7,826 nt of DNA from Acidobacteriaceae bacterium. Lineage in GTDB: Bacteria > Acidobacteriota > Terriglobia > Terriglobales > Acidobacteriaceae. Every line of letters begins with the position of its first letter. Positions within the stretch are counted from its first letter, which is position 1. The stretch spans positions 7,412 to 15,237 of the forward strand of contig PKYX01000305.1 in assembly GCA_003132825.1 (NCBI GenBank), written 5' to 3'. The translations under genes and the position numbers were made by a program. The notes below the pieces were generated by a model. It saw only the letters and a list, made by a program, of their open reading frames with translations. It did no database searches and was not told the DNA's origin. Positions 1 to 7,457 of the stretch are shown one piece after another.

Positions 1-98
1 TGTTTGCGACCATTGCCACCCTATTTTTCGTGCCGGTCTTTTTCAGCGTATTGCACGGACGGCGCAGCCGGTCGAGCTTGATTGCACCGAAGCACTAA
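1..98 (+). CDS. RND efflux permease, C-terminal end (partial)
   Basis: The window opens inside this gene. Reading from base 3, the last 31 codons end in TAA at 96-98. They encode a hydrophobic stretch, FATIATLFFVPVFFSVLHG, followed by a short basic tail (RRSRSS) ending in KH. The TLFFVPVFF segment matches what is known of the last transmembrane helix of hydrophobe/amphiphile (HAE1/AcrB-like) RND transporters, where a basic cytoplasmic tail follows. The neighbours agree: an RND-type adaptor starts 30 bp later and an outer-membrane factor follows. The product would be the proton-driven inner-membrane pump of the complex. Only about 3% of a typical permease of about 1050 residues is visible, so the assignment rests on this helix and the operon context. 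Heavy-metal (CusA-like) and drug (AcrB-like) types cannot be told apart here. Confidence 0.75.
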   Translation, partial: FATIATLFFVPVFFSVLHGRRSRSSLIAPKH

Positions 99-128
99 CG
101 CGTTTTCAGCTGGAGTTGAGGAGCATCT

Positions 129-1337
129 ATGAGGACAGAGCAGCAAACTGAGCCAGAAAAAAACGCAGCTTTTTCGGAGCCGCCTCCCCGGCGCGCCGGC
201 GGGAGATGGTGGTTGGTGCTGGTTGCGGTTGTGGTGCTCGCTGCCATTGTGATTTTCGCCGTCCTGCCGCGTATTCAGGCCCGCGCGACGCTCAAAACCG
301 AAACCGCGGAGATGGCCATCCCGACCGTGAGCGTGGCCCATCCCAAACACACCGCCCCGGCCGAAGAAGTCGTGTTGCCAGCGAGCGTGCAGGCCTATAT
401 CGATTCCCCCATCTACGCCCGCACCAACGGCTATCTGAAGCGCTGGACCGTGGATATTGGCGCTCACGTGAAGACCGGCCAGTTGCTGGCCGAGATCGAC
501 ACCCCGGAAGTCGACCAGCAGCTGCACCAAAGCCGCGCCGATCTGGCCACCGCCGAAGCCAACGTCCACCTCGCCCAGATCACCGCCGAACGTTATTCCG
601 GACTGCTCAAGACCGACTCGGTCTCGAAGCAAGATGCCGACAACGCCGAAAGCGACTACACCGCCAAGAAAACCATCGTGCAGTCCTCTCAAGCCAACGT
701 AAAGCGACTCGAAGACCTGCAGTCGTTCCAGAAAATCTACGCCCCCTTCGACGGCGTGATTACCGCCCGCAACACCGATATCGGCGCTCTCATCGATCCC
801 GGCAGCAGCGGCGGCACCAGGACCGAGCTGTTCCATATCGCGCAGCCCGGCCGGCTGCGGGTCTATGTCAACGTCCCGGAAGCCTACTCGCAAGCCGCCA
901 AGCCCGGCCTGACCGCCGATCTCACCCTGACGGAATTTCCCGGCCGCCGCTTTCAGGGCCAGCTCGTCCGCACCGCCGATGCCATCGATCCTGCGACCCG
1001 CACTCTGCTGGTCGAGATCGCGGTGAATAATCCGAGCGGCGAACTCCTGACCGGCGCCTACGCCGAAGTTCATCTCAAGCTGCCCTCTCCCAAGTCATCG
1101 CTGATCCTGCCGGTCGACACCCTGATCTTCCGCTCCGAAGGCCTGCGGGTGGTCGTCGTCAATAACGGAAAAGCCGAACTCCGGCCGATTACCCTCGGTC
1201 ATGACTTCGGCAGCGAGGTCGAGGTGGTCGCCGGGCTGACCGGCGACGAGGCGGTCGTTATCAACCCACCTGATTCCATCGAGACCGGCCAGGAAGTCCG
1301 CGTGGTGGCCGCCTCCCAGGCAGGAGGAGGGCAGTGA
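129..1337 (+). CDS. RND efflux periplasmic adaptor (membrane fusion protein, HlyD/MFP family)
   Basis: This 402-residue protein is the usual length for an RND adaptor, which bridges the inner-membrane pump and the outer-membrane channel. The start is fixed by GAGGAG at 118-123, five bases before ATG. Residues 1-26 are cytoplasmic and rich in Pro and Arg. Residues 27-46 (WWLVLVAVVVLAAIVIFAVL) form one membrane anchor with no lipobox, so this adaptor is membrane-anchored rather than a lipoprotein. The first lipoyl half-motif is at about 88-125 (YARTNGYLKRWTVDIGAHVKTG). A coiled-coil hairpin covers about 127-198, rich in Ala, Gln and Glu. The second lipoyl half is at about 203-225 (IYAPFDGVITARNTDIGALI). 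A beta-barrel spans about 235-318 with the characteristic DPATRTLLVEI segment at 287-297. The membrane-proximal domain is at about 325-395. The gene lies 30 bp after the permease stop and overlaps the next gene by four bases. The family call is secure; the substrate is unknown. Confidence 0.93.
   Translation: MRTEQQTEPEKNAAFSEPPPRRAGGRWWLVLVAVVVLAAIVIFAVLPRIQARATLKTETAEMAIPTVSVAHPKHTAPAEEVVLPASVQAYIDSPIYARTNGYLKRWTVDIGAHVKTGQLLAEIDTPEVDQQLHQSRADLATAEANVHLAQITAERYSGLLKTDSVSKQDADNAESDYTAKKTIVQSSQANVKRLEDLQSFQKIYAPFDGVITARNTDIGALIDPGSSGGTRTELFHIAQPGRLRVYVNVPEAYSQAAKPGLTADLTLTEFPGRRFQGQLVRTADAIDPATRTLLVEIAVNNPSGELLTGAYAEVHLKLPSPKSSLILPVDTLIFRSEGLRVVVVNNGKAELRPITLGHDFGSEVEVVAGLTGDEAVVINPPDSIETGQEVRVVAASQAGGGQ
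1322..1337 (+). promoter_or_regulatory. Shine-Dalgarno and GTGA stop/start overlap coupling adaptor to outer-membrane factor
   Basis: AGGAGG at 1322-1327 (with a second overlapping copy at 1325-1330) lies inside the last codons of the adaptor gene. It precedes a GTG start at 1334 that overlaps the adaptor TGA at 1335-1337. No in-frame ATG competes nearby, and the signal peptide and lipobox require a start close to here. The arrangement implies translational coupling of the two pump subunits. Confidence 0.75.
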
Positions 1338-2824
1338 GAGATTGGCCGAGAACCGCAGGCAGATGGCGGAGACTACCCTCGGCGGCCGCTTGCACTTTGG
1401 CCGCCTGGCTGCTCGCGGGTTGTGTCGTCGGGCCCCGCTACTCACGGCCTTCGGCTCCGGTCCCCGGCGCCTATAAGGAGACTCCTGATCACTGGAAGCA
1501 GGCCGAGCCCGCCGACCAGGTATTGCGCGGAAAATGGTGGGAGATCTATCAGAATCCGGAACTGAACAGCCTCGAAGAGAAGGTCAACGTCTCTAATCAG
1601 ACGATCAGGGGAGCTGAAGCCCAGTTCCTCCAGGCTCGAGCTCTGGTCCGCCTGGCTCGCGCGGGCTACTATCCGACGGTCACCGCCGGCCCTTCGGCAA
1701 CCCGAAACCGGCTGTCGGAGAACCGTCCCCTGGTCTCCACGACCACCGACTACACCGACCTGGTCCTCCCGGTCGATGCCTCCTATGAGCCCGATCTCTG
1801 GGGCCGGGTGCGCCACACCGTCGAAGCCGCCCGCGCTACGGCCCAGGCCAGCGCCGGTGATTTAGAGTCGATCAGCCTCGGCCTGCACGCCGAGTTGGCA
1901 ATGGATTATTTCCAGGCGCGGGCTCTCGATGCGGAAATCCAACTGCTCGACTCGACAGTCGCCGCCTACCAGGAGGCGCTACGGCTTACCGAGAATCGCT
2001 ACCAGGGCGGTATCGCCTCGCAAGTCGACGTGGCTCAGGCCCAGACGCAGCTCGAAACCACGCGCGCCCAGGCCATTGACTTGGGGGTCGAGCGCGCCCA
2101 GTTTGAGCATGCCTGCGCGGTGCTTGTCGGCGAGCCGGCATCGACCTTCACTCTACCGCCGGCCGGGCTCAACCTAACCCCGCCGGTCACTCCGCCGGGG
2201 TTGCCTTCTGACCTGTTACAGCGCCGCCCCGATATCGCCGCCGCGGAGCGCCGCGTGGCCGCTGCCAACGCCCAGATCGGAGTGGCTCGCTCCGCCTATT
2301 TCCCGTCGCTCATGCTTTCGGCCAGCGGGGGTTTTGAAGGCACGACTATCACCAATTGGCTTACCGGCCCGAGCGGCTTTGCCGCGGCGGGCATTGCTGC
2401 GCTCGAGACCATTTTCGACGGCGGCCAACGCCGCGCCATTTCCGAGCAAGCCCAGGCTGCCTACGACGAGTCCGTGGCCAACTACCGCCAGAACCTGCTC
2501 ACCTCCTTTCAGGAGGTGGAAGATAGCCTGGCCGGCCTCCGGATCCTCGAGAATGAAGCCCAGACCCAGGCCGCCGCCGTGGCGGCGGCCGAGCACTCGT
2601 TGGCGCTTTCAAACAACCGTTACCGGGGCGGCGTAGCCACCTATCTCGAGGTCATCACCGCCCAGAGTGCCGCCTTGAGCGACGAGCGCGTTGCCGTCGA
2701 GCTTTCGGGACGCCGTATGGTCGATAGCGTGGCCCTCATCAAGGCCCTCGGTGGGGGCTGGGGCGAGACTCATCTGCCGGCCGCTCCGCTCCCCGCCCGT
2801 TCCCAATCCGGCACCGGCCAATAA
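1334..2824 (+). CDS. RND efflux outer-membrane factor lipoprotein (NodT/OprM family)
   Basis: This 496-residue TolC-like protein should form the trimeric outer-membrane exit duct of the pump. The GTG start at 1334 overlaps the adaptor's TGA (GTGA), with AGGAGG at 1322-1327 six bases upstream. An arginine-rich n-region (1-14) and hydrophobic core lead to a lipobox LLAGC with Cys30 as the expected lipidated residue. The following VVGPRYSRPSAPVP is the typical mature start of NodT-family factors. Two outer-membrane efflux (OEP) repeats follow. The first, about 75-265, includes YEPDLWGRVR (151-160) and RYQGGIASQVDVAQAQTQL (222-240). The second, about 295-475, opens with LLQRRPDIAAAERRVAAANAQIGVARSAYFP in the family's usual form, and repeats the motif as RYRGGVATYLEVITAQ (429-444). 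The C-terminal ALGGGW (471-476) is a family hallmark. About 20 Pro- and Ser-rich residues extend beyond it. No odd residues or breaks are seen. Confidence 0.95.
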   Translation: MRDWPRTAGRWRRLPSAAACTLAAWLLAGCVVGPRYSRPSAPVPGAYKETPDHWKQAEPADQVLRGKWWEIYQNPELNSLEEKVNVSNQTIRGAEAQFLQARALVRLARAGYYPTVTAGPSATRNRLSENRPLVSTTTDYTDLVLPVDASYEPDLWGRVRHTVEAARATAQASAGDLESISLGLHAELAMDYFQARALDAEIQLLDSTVAAYQEALRLTENRYQGGIASQVDVAQAQTQLETTRAQAIDLGVERAQFEHACAVLVGEPASTFTLPPAGLNLTPPVTPPGLPSDLLQRRPDIAAAERRVAAANAQIGVARSAYFPSLMLSASGGFEGTTITNWLTGPSGFAAAGIAALETIFDGGQRRAISEQAQAAYDESVANYRQNLLTSFQEVEDSLAGLRILENEAQTQAAAVAAAEHSLALSNNRYRGGVATYLEVITAQSAALSDERVAVELSGRRMVDSVALIKALGGGWGETHLPAAPLPARSQSGTGQ

Positions 2825-2930
2825 GCAATTCCGCTCGTCCCACCCCTTCGTTCCCTGGGGAAACACCCCGCCCTGGTCGAAAACCAAGAATATGGAAGCG
2901 TCCGCGGTAGCAGGGCTATAGGCGGTGGAA

Positions 2931-2970
2931 AAGGGACGAAAAGCCCCTTGGATTCGCCTGGCGAATGGGG
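2931..2970. repeat. Overlapping inverted repeats in the gap after the efflux operon
   Basis: Two short hairpins share the CCCC stretch, so they exclude each other. The upstream one pairs AAGGG (2931-2935) with CCCTT (2945-2949). The downstream one is the near-perfect dyad ATTCGCC-T-GGCGAAT (2952-2966), which can be extended by CCCC (2944-2947) with GGGG (2967-2970) around an unpaired TTGG. There is no U tract afterwards, so it is not a classic intrinsic terminator. It could be a protein-binding dyad, a decayed terminator or chance in GC-rich DNA. It lies 107-146 bp beyond the outer-membrane factor stop. Confidence 0.4.
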
Positions 2971-3027
2971 TATCTTGGCCCCGGTTGAATTGACAATCCG
3001 GAGACAGAACAAACGTGACGATCTAGG

Positions 3028-3033
3028 TATAAT
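3028..3033 (+). promoter_or_regulatory. Putative -10 box (TATAAT) for the 3115-7362 gene pair
   Basis: A perfect TATAAT sits 81 bp upstream of the ATG at 3115, in an otherwise GC-rich stretch. At the standard 17-bp spacing the -35 position reads CAGAAC, which is a poor match. A perfect TTGACA occurs at 2990-2995, but it is 32 bp away, too far to form a normal sigma-70 pair. The -10 is therefore plausible, but the -35 is either weak, activator-assisted or absent. If it is used, transcription should start near 3040 and give a leader of about 75 nt. Confidence 0.45.
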
Positions 3034-3047
3034 GCCGCCTCCAGCGA

Positions 3048-3070
3048 GTGCGCGAAGCAATTCGCCGCAC
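3048..3070 (+). promoter_or_regulatory. 5' UTR hairpin with GCAA tetraloop
   Basis: GTGCG (3048-3052) pairs with CGCAC (3066-3070) and CGAA (3053-3056) pairs with TTCG (3061-3064). The result is a nine-pair stem with one bulged C at 3065 and a GCAA (GNRA-class) loop at 3057-3060. It lies about 8 nt after the start site predicted from the TATAAT box and 27 nt before the Shine-Dalgarno. It may stabilise the transcript's 5' end or present a binding site. There is no U tract, so it is not a terminator, and it matches no riboswitch I know. Confidence 0.45.
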
Positions 3071-3114
3071 CGAACGCCAGAGTCAGCCGAACAACTCAGG
3101 TGAGGTCTTCCGCC

Positions 3115-6100
3115 ATGAAATCGTTTTCTTGTTTTTCTTGCCTTCTGATTGCGGCTTCGGTTGTCGCTTGCATTTCTTCGCCGTCCGCCGGCGCTCAGAC
3201 GACGGCTGCCGCGCTTCCCGCGCCAGCAGACTCTGCGATCCCGGCGCAATCTTCCGGCAGATTCGATTCGGCATCGTCTGCATCCACTGTGACCATCCCG
3301 GGTTCTCTGCGCTCCTTTCTTCGCATGGCCGGCATCAGCCAGAAAGTCTCTCTCCCGGACGTCCTGCCGCTGCTCGCGCGAAACGTGGAGATTCAGGGCT
3401 ATCACGGCTCCCAGGAGAAGCCCGGCAGCCCCACCGAATTTCTCATCCTGCTCGAACGTTACGTGAACCAGGCGAAAGAACTGCAAGCGCTCGCCGGCCC
3501 ATCCAACGTCATTCATGTTTCCGGCTGTGACGACGCGGGAGCGCTGCTGACGATTCTTGGTTACCGGTTTCACGAAACCTGCGGGCAGAACGTGTCGCTT
3601 GAGACCGAGGATGCGGAAAGAGCTTTTCTGACCATTGATTCCGGTTTCCCGCTGGCCGACCTCGAGGGCAAGCTGCGCAAGGGTGAACCCTTCAACGATC
3701 CCTACTCCGGCACGCAGGTGCCGGTTTTGTTCACGCCGCGCCAGTGGACGGCCTACGACAAGAATGTCTCCGAGGCGGGAAAAGAAGACCTTCTCGAATC
3801 CCTCCTGCACAATCGCGGTTTGTCCCGTCTCTACTGGGGCATGTCGCAACTGGACCAGGAAACTCGGATCACGCTCGAAGCCTCTCCCGGACTACGGAAG
3901 CTTCTTCGTTCCCCCGCCGCTTTGGATTTCTATGGCTCGCACATCTCGGTCCGCTCCGGACGAGTCGTGGTTCCGGGTGGAGCGTCGGCGGAATCGGCAT
4001 GGAAGGATCTGGTGGGCGCCAGCCCCGACTCACCCTCGGAATTCGTAACCCGGTTACTGGCCCGAGACGAGGGTTGGCTGGCGGCCTATTTTGACGCCTT
4101 GTCGCGCATCAGCCAAACCCAGCAAGCCTATTTCACCGAACCTCATCACCTGCGGCTTTTCTATGAGGCGCTCCGCGGCCGTAATACTTCTCCGAGCGCC
4201 ATCGCTCCCGTGTTCCGCCCGGATGCGGGGCCGCTCTTGCTCATGACTCGCCTCGAACTCGAGCCGAACGGAGAACCGGAGGTTCCCGGCAATCTCGGGG
4301 TCTGGGAGGACATTATTCATCAGAAAAACGACTCCCGGGAGGGCCACGACTGGGTCAAGCAAGCCAGCCGTTTGCGCAGTCCGGAACAACTGGTGGAAGC
4401 GATGTTCGCTTTTTCCCGGCAGGAATCCAGCGACGCGCCCCTGCAGGTTTATCTGATGCTGAGTGAAATGGACCGGGGGCGGTCTCCCGAGCAACGCCTG
4501 AGTCCCCAAACCGTCCGCCTGCTGGCCAGCGATTTCTCGCGCTTCGGCGATCAGTATCTGATTTTTTCCGAGTTTCCCGCCTTGGACAACGACTCGATCA
4601 CCCACTTTCTCGGCGCGATGCAGTCGATTGATCACGTGTCGAATCCCGGGGTGCGGGCGAACGCCATCGGCCTGTTTCAGGCCAATATCGGTCTGTGGCA
4701 GATTCTCGCCCGGCAAGGAGAGATCTCGAGTGCGGATTTGAACGATTCATGGCAGAAGGTGATTCAGCCCTTCCATCAAGTCAGCTCCTCGGTGGAACTG
4801 TTTGACGCGGGACACGCCTCGCTGCGCGCCATCTTTCAGGCGGCCGCGGATCGCAGCGCGCTTTCCGAGGACGAGTTCATTGACGTACTCGCCGGCCCGA
4901 ATCAGACGAGCCGCGATGGTCGGCAGGTGCGCGGAGATCTGTCGAATGCCATTCGCTCGGTCATGGTCGGTCAGCGTCTGGCTTCTTTTGACACGCTCTT
5001 TGCTCTGGGCGACGGCTTGAATCAACTGGCGCAAGGAAAAACCACCGCCGACACTCTGCTGCCGCTCGCGGGAGAGTTGCACGAGTTCGAGTTGCCTCGC
5101 ACCATGTTTACCAACGGGGAGCGCGAGGAATGGGCTCCGGGAGTTCCCTCGAACCACCACACCTCCTTGCAGGCGAAAACCGACTTGGCCAAAATCATCA
5201 AGTCGCCCAGCTCGCAGAAGGAGTTGACCGAGGCTCGCGGGCTGCTGACTCCCTTCCTGCGCGATACCCTGGTCGGATTGAACTACGCCTACTATGAGCC
5301 GCCCGGCGCACAGATGCTTCACAATAACTCCCTGTTTGTCCGCTCCCACGATTTCTCCGGACAGATGACGGTGGGCAAGACTCAGTCGTGGCAGGTGCCG
5401 TCCTTGTTCGGCTCCGGCTTGCCGGCAGCCGGGGGCGCTCACCTGGCTGGCTCGCTCGCCAACCTGCCCTTCGTGCTGGCCAAAGCGGAGCAGGATTTCA
5501 TCGTTCCCGAGAACGTCCAGGCTCTGATTTGGCCCGAACTGGTCCCGGGCCTCATGAGCAGTGCCGTTTTGCCACGCTGGTGGGGTGTGAGCCGGAACGA
5601 ACTGCACGCCGTCACGCTTTACCAGCGCACCGGCGAGGAGCTCCTGAGCGCGTCTGCGGACAACCCGAAACTGCGGCAGACGGTGATGAAAATCCTCAGC
5701 GATCGACTGGCTCCCGAACGTTCCGAGCGCATCGAGAACGATTTGGCCGCCGGGCATCTGCAGAACGCTTTGGCCGGTGTCATGCCGGGCGAGACTTTCT
5801 ACTTGGCCGCCGAGTTTCGGCGCGAATTCCCTTCCCAGACCGATTCCTGGGGGGTCGCCGGACAGGAACTGGAGGGTCTTTCGCACCGCGACGCCGCTGA
5901 AGTGAGTTGGGACCGCTTGTCCCGCGATTTTGGCGTACCCCACCCTGCGCTGGCGCAGAGTTACGCCCGTGAATTGCTGGACGTCAAACCCTTCCCGGCT
6001 CTGATGGGTTACGGCAGCATCCTGCTGGCCGAGTCCTGGGATTCGAACAACCTGTACTGGGCGCGCCTGGCGGACGAGATGGGCTACTCCCCGGTGATGC

Positions 6101-6258
6101 TGAACCGCCTGGTCCCCCAACTGACTCATCGCATGATCGAGAAGATTTTTGCCACTGATTTCGAAGATTGGCCGGCGATTCTGCGTGCCATGCGGGAAAC
6201 CGGCGAGGAATTTCGCCAAGGCAAGATTGCCTCATTGCAGACCAACGGCCCCAGTTAG
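3115..6258 (+). CDS. Large exported protein of unknown function (1047 residues)
   Basis: I do not recognise this protein. AGGTGAGG at 3098-3105 lies nine bases before ATG 3115, which fixes the start. An in-frame GTG at 3100 falls inside that ribosome binding site and is rejected. Residues 1-28 look like a Sec signal peptide, with a hydrophobic LLIAASVVACI and likely cleavage after SAGA or SAGAQ. VVAC-I does not match a lipobox well. A low-complexity Ala/Ser/Pro linker (29-58) follows. The rest is soluble and appears mainly helical, with no further membrane segment, no LPXTG-type anchor and no repeat array I can see. The mature chain has only two cysteines, 138 and 156, which could form a disulfide. 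Distinctive segments are PFNDPYSGTQVPVLFTP (192-208), NYAYYEPPGAQMLHNN (723-738), SHDFSGQ (744-750) and SWDSNNLYWARLADEMGY (974-991). No catalytic motif stands out. It lies 42 bp upstream of a VWA gene, probably on the same transcript, which suggests a shared periplasmic or extracellular role. A role as a scaffold or as a substrate are both guesses. Confidence 0.88.
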   Translation: MKSFSCFSCLLIAASVVACISSPSAGAQTTAAALPAPADSAIPAQSSGRFDSASSASTVTIPGSLRSFLRMAGISQKVSLPDVLPLLARNVEIQGYHGSQEKPGSPTEFLILLERYVNQAKELQALAGPSNVIHVSGCDDAGALLTILGYRFHETCGQNVSLETEDAERAFLTIDSGFPLADLEGKLRKGEPFNDPYSGTQVPVLFTPRQWTAYDKNVSEAGKEDLLESLLHNRGLSRLYWGMSQLDQETRITLEASPGLRKLLRSPAALDFYGSHISVRSGRVVVPGGASAESAWKDLVGASPDSPSEFVTRLLARDEGWLAAYFDALSRISQTQQAYFTEPHHLRLFYEALRGRNTSPSAIAPVFRPDAGPLLLMTRLELEPNGEPEVPGNLGVWEDIIHQKNDSREGHDWVKQASRLRSPEQLVEAMFAFSRQESSDAPLQVYLMLSEMDRGRSPEQRLSPQTVRLLASDFSRFGDQYLIFSEFPALDNDSITHFLGAMQSIDHVSNPGVRANAIGLFQANIGLWQILARQGEISSADLNDSWQKVIQPFHQVSSSVELFDAGHASLRAIFQAAADRSALSEDEFIDVLAGPNQTSRDGRQVRGDLSNAIRSVMVGQRLASFDTLFALGDGLNQLAQGKTTADTLLPLAGELHEFELPRTMFTNGEREEWAPGVPSNHHTSLQAKTDLAKIIKSPSSQKELTEARGLLTPFLRDTLVGLNYAYYEPPGAQMLHNNSLFVRSHDFSGQMTVGKTQSWQVPSLFGSGLPAAGGAHLAGSLANLPFVLAKAEQDFIVPENVQALIWPELVPGLMSSAVLPRWWGVSRNELHAVTLYQRTGEELLSASADNPKLRQTVMKILSDRLAPERSERIENDLAAGHLQNALAGVMPGETFYLAAEFRREFPSQTDSWGVAGQELEGLSHRDAAEVSWDRLSRDFGVPHPALAQSYARELLDVKPFPALMGYGSILLAESWDSNNLYWARLADEMGYSPVMLNRLVPQLTHRMIEKIFATDFEDWPAILRAMRETGEEFRQGKIASLQTNGPS

Positions 6259-6300
6259 GCCAGCGGTCCATCGTGTGCTTGGTTTGAGGAGTAGCTCGTT

Positions 6301-7362
6301 ATGTCGAGAAGAAATTCTCTATCTCTGATCCTTCTGCTGCTTCCGTTCTTGCTCAGCGGAACCATCCGCTGGACGATGGCCCAGGGAAGCCAACCGAATA
6401 TTCGGGTCAATGTCGAGTTGGTGCAGCTGAACGTGGCGGTCATGGACCGCAAGGGCAACTATGTCGACGGCCTTCGTCCCTCGGACTTCGAGGTGACCGA
6501 GGATGGCATTCCCCAGAGAATTGCCAACTTCGGCGAAGGCAACGAAGCCACTCGAACTCTGGTCGATGTTGGACCGGATGGCCGGCAGAAGCCCGACACC
6601 CGAGTCCCTGACCCTTCCTCAGATAGCTCTTCCGAAACTCCGCAGGGATTGCCTTCGATGAGCGCTGCCATGGTCGGCGCCAATGTTTTCATCCTGTTCG
6701 ACACCAGCAACTATATGTATCGGGGTTTTGTCTTTGCCCAGGACGCGATTACTGAATTTGTCCGTTCCCTCGAGGGCCCGGACCGGGTGGCGTTCTATTC
6801 CTATAGCCGCGACCTTTCCCGGTCGGCGTCGCTCACCGCGGACCGCTTTCAGGTGCTGCGCGGGGTTCGCACCGCAGTGGCCGGCGATGACGCTGCTCTC
6901 TACAATGCGCTGCTCATGACCGTCAAAGATGCCGGCCAGTATACCGGTCGTAAAGTGGTGGTTGTGTTTTCGAATGGCCCTGACAATTCCAGCATGGTGC
7001 CGCCTGAAGATGTGGCCGAGTTGGCCCAATCCGAAGGCATTCCCATCTACATGATCAGCACCCGCGACGCGAGACTCGACCCGGTTTCGAGCGCGGTCTT
7101 CCGGCGCATGAGCGCCGCCACGGGCGGGGAAGCCTACTTTGCCAAGGACTGGAAAGATCAACAGAAAGCCTTCGCTTCGATCCGCGAGGATCTGGCGCAC
7201 CTCTATTCCATCAGCTACTACCCCCAGCCCAATCCCAATCGCGGATGGCGGGCCATCGCCGTGAAGGTGGTCGGCGAACGCTCGAAGAGCTGTCACATCC
7301 GCACGCGCGACGGCTATCGCCCGTTACCCTCCCAGGTCTCCGAGCGGGTTCCGGGTTCCTAG
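6301..7362 (+). CDS. Secreted VWA protein, VWFA-related Acidobacterial domain family, with degenerate MIDAS
   Basis: This protein has 353 residues. GAGGAG at 6286-6291 is nine bases before the ATG. Residues 1-28 form a signal peptide (basic MSRR, then LSLILLLLPFLL, probable cleavage near TMA-Q). The N-terminal beta domain (about 33-78) has the family pattern NVELVQLNVAVMDRKGNYVDGL...DFEVTEDGIPQRIANF. A polar linker (80-122) leads into a VWA core (about 128-300) and a C-terminal strand region (LYSISYYPQPNPNRGWRAIAVKV...RDGYRP, about 301-341), as in TIGR03436. The metal site is unusual. The DxSxS motif reads DTSNY (134-138), the usual Thr before ALYDA is Ala198, and the TDG motif is SNG with Asn225. 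It may therefore bind partners without Mg2+. Members of this family are secreted and of unknown function. It is probably co-transcribed with the large exported protein just upstream. Confidence 0.9.
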   Translation: MSRRNSLSLILLLLPFLLSGTIRWTMAQGSQPNIRVNVELVQLNVAVMDRKGNYVDGLRPSDFEVTEDGIPQRIANFGEGNEATRTLVDVGPDGRQKPDTRVPDPSSDSSSETPQGLPSMSAAMVGANVFILFDTSNYMYRGFVFAQDAITEFVRSLEGPDRVAFYSYSRDLSRSASLTADRFQVLRGVRTAVAGDDAALYNALLMTVKDAGQYTGRKVVVVFSNGPDNSSMVPPEDVAELAQSEGIPIYMISTRDARLDPVSSAVFRRMSAATGGEAYFAKDWKDQQKAFASIREDLAHLYSISYYPQPNPNRGWRAIAVKVVGERSKSCHIRTRDGYRPLPSQVSERVPGS

Positions 7363-7457
7363 CGGGGCCGGATCATTATCACCATCATTGGCGTCTCATT
7401 TTCTGTCTTTTGCGTGGTTGTGATTCTCCCGGCTGGCATTCCGCGGGTCGAGCGACG

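Noticed and set aside
21..1073. Minus-strand frame of 350 codons over the adaptor gene
   Set aside because: The adaptor on the + strand has a complete set of family domains. The antisense product is Gly-rich and is a shadow.
2851..2869. TTCCC-TG-GGGAA and GGGG-AAACA-CCCC as a terminator for the efflux operon
   Set aside because: The stems are only four to five pairs, compete with each other and have no T run. They are too weak to call.
2990..3033. TTGACA and TATAAT as one sigma-70 promoter
   Set aside because: The spacing is 32 bp, about twice what RNA polymerase allows, so only the -10 box is reported as a candidate.
3100..3114. Earlier GTG start for the large exported protein
   Set aside because: The GTG is part of the AGGTGAGG ribosome site itself. 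The ATG at 3115 is nine bases downstream of it and gives a cleaner signal peptide.
2770..3849. Minus-strand frame of 359 codons spanning the 2825-3114 gap
   Set aside because: It overlaps two well-supported forward genes, its product is Arg- and Gly-rich without domain character, and it would cover the forward promoter and ribosome site.
4747..6219. Long open frame of 490 codons on the minus strand
   Set aside because: It lies wholly inside the large exported-protein gene on the opposite strand. Its product has no coherent domain or signal, and it arises from the GC-rich codon bias of the forward gene.
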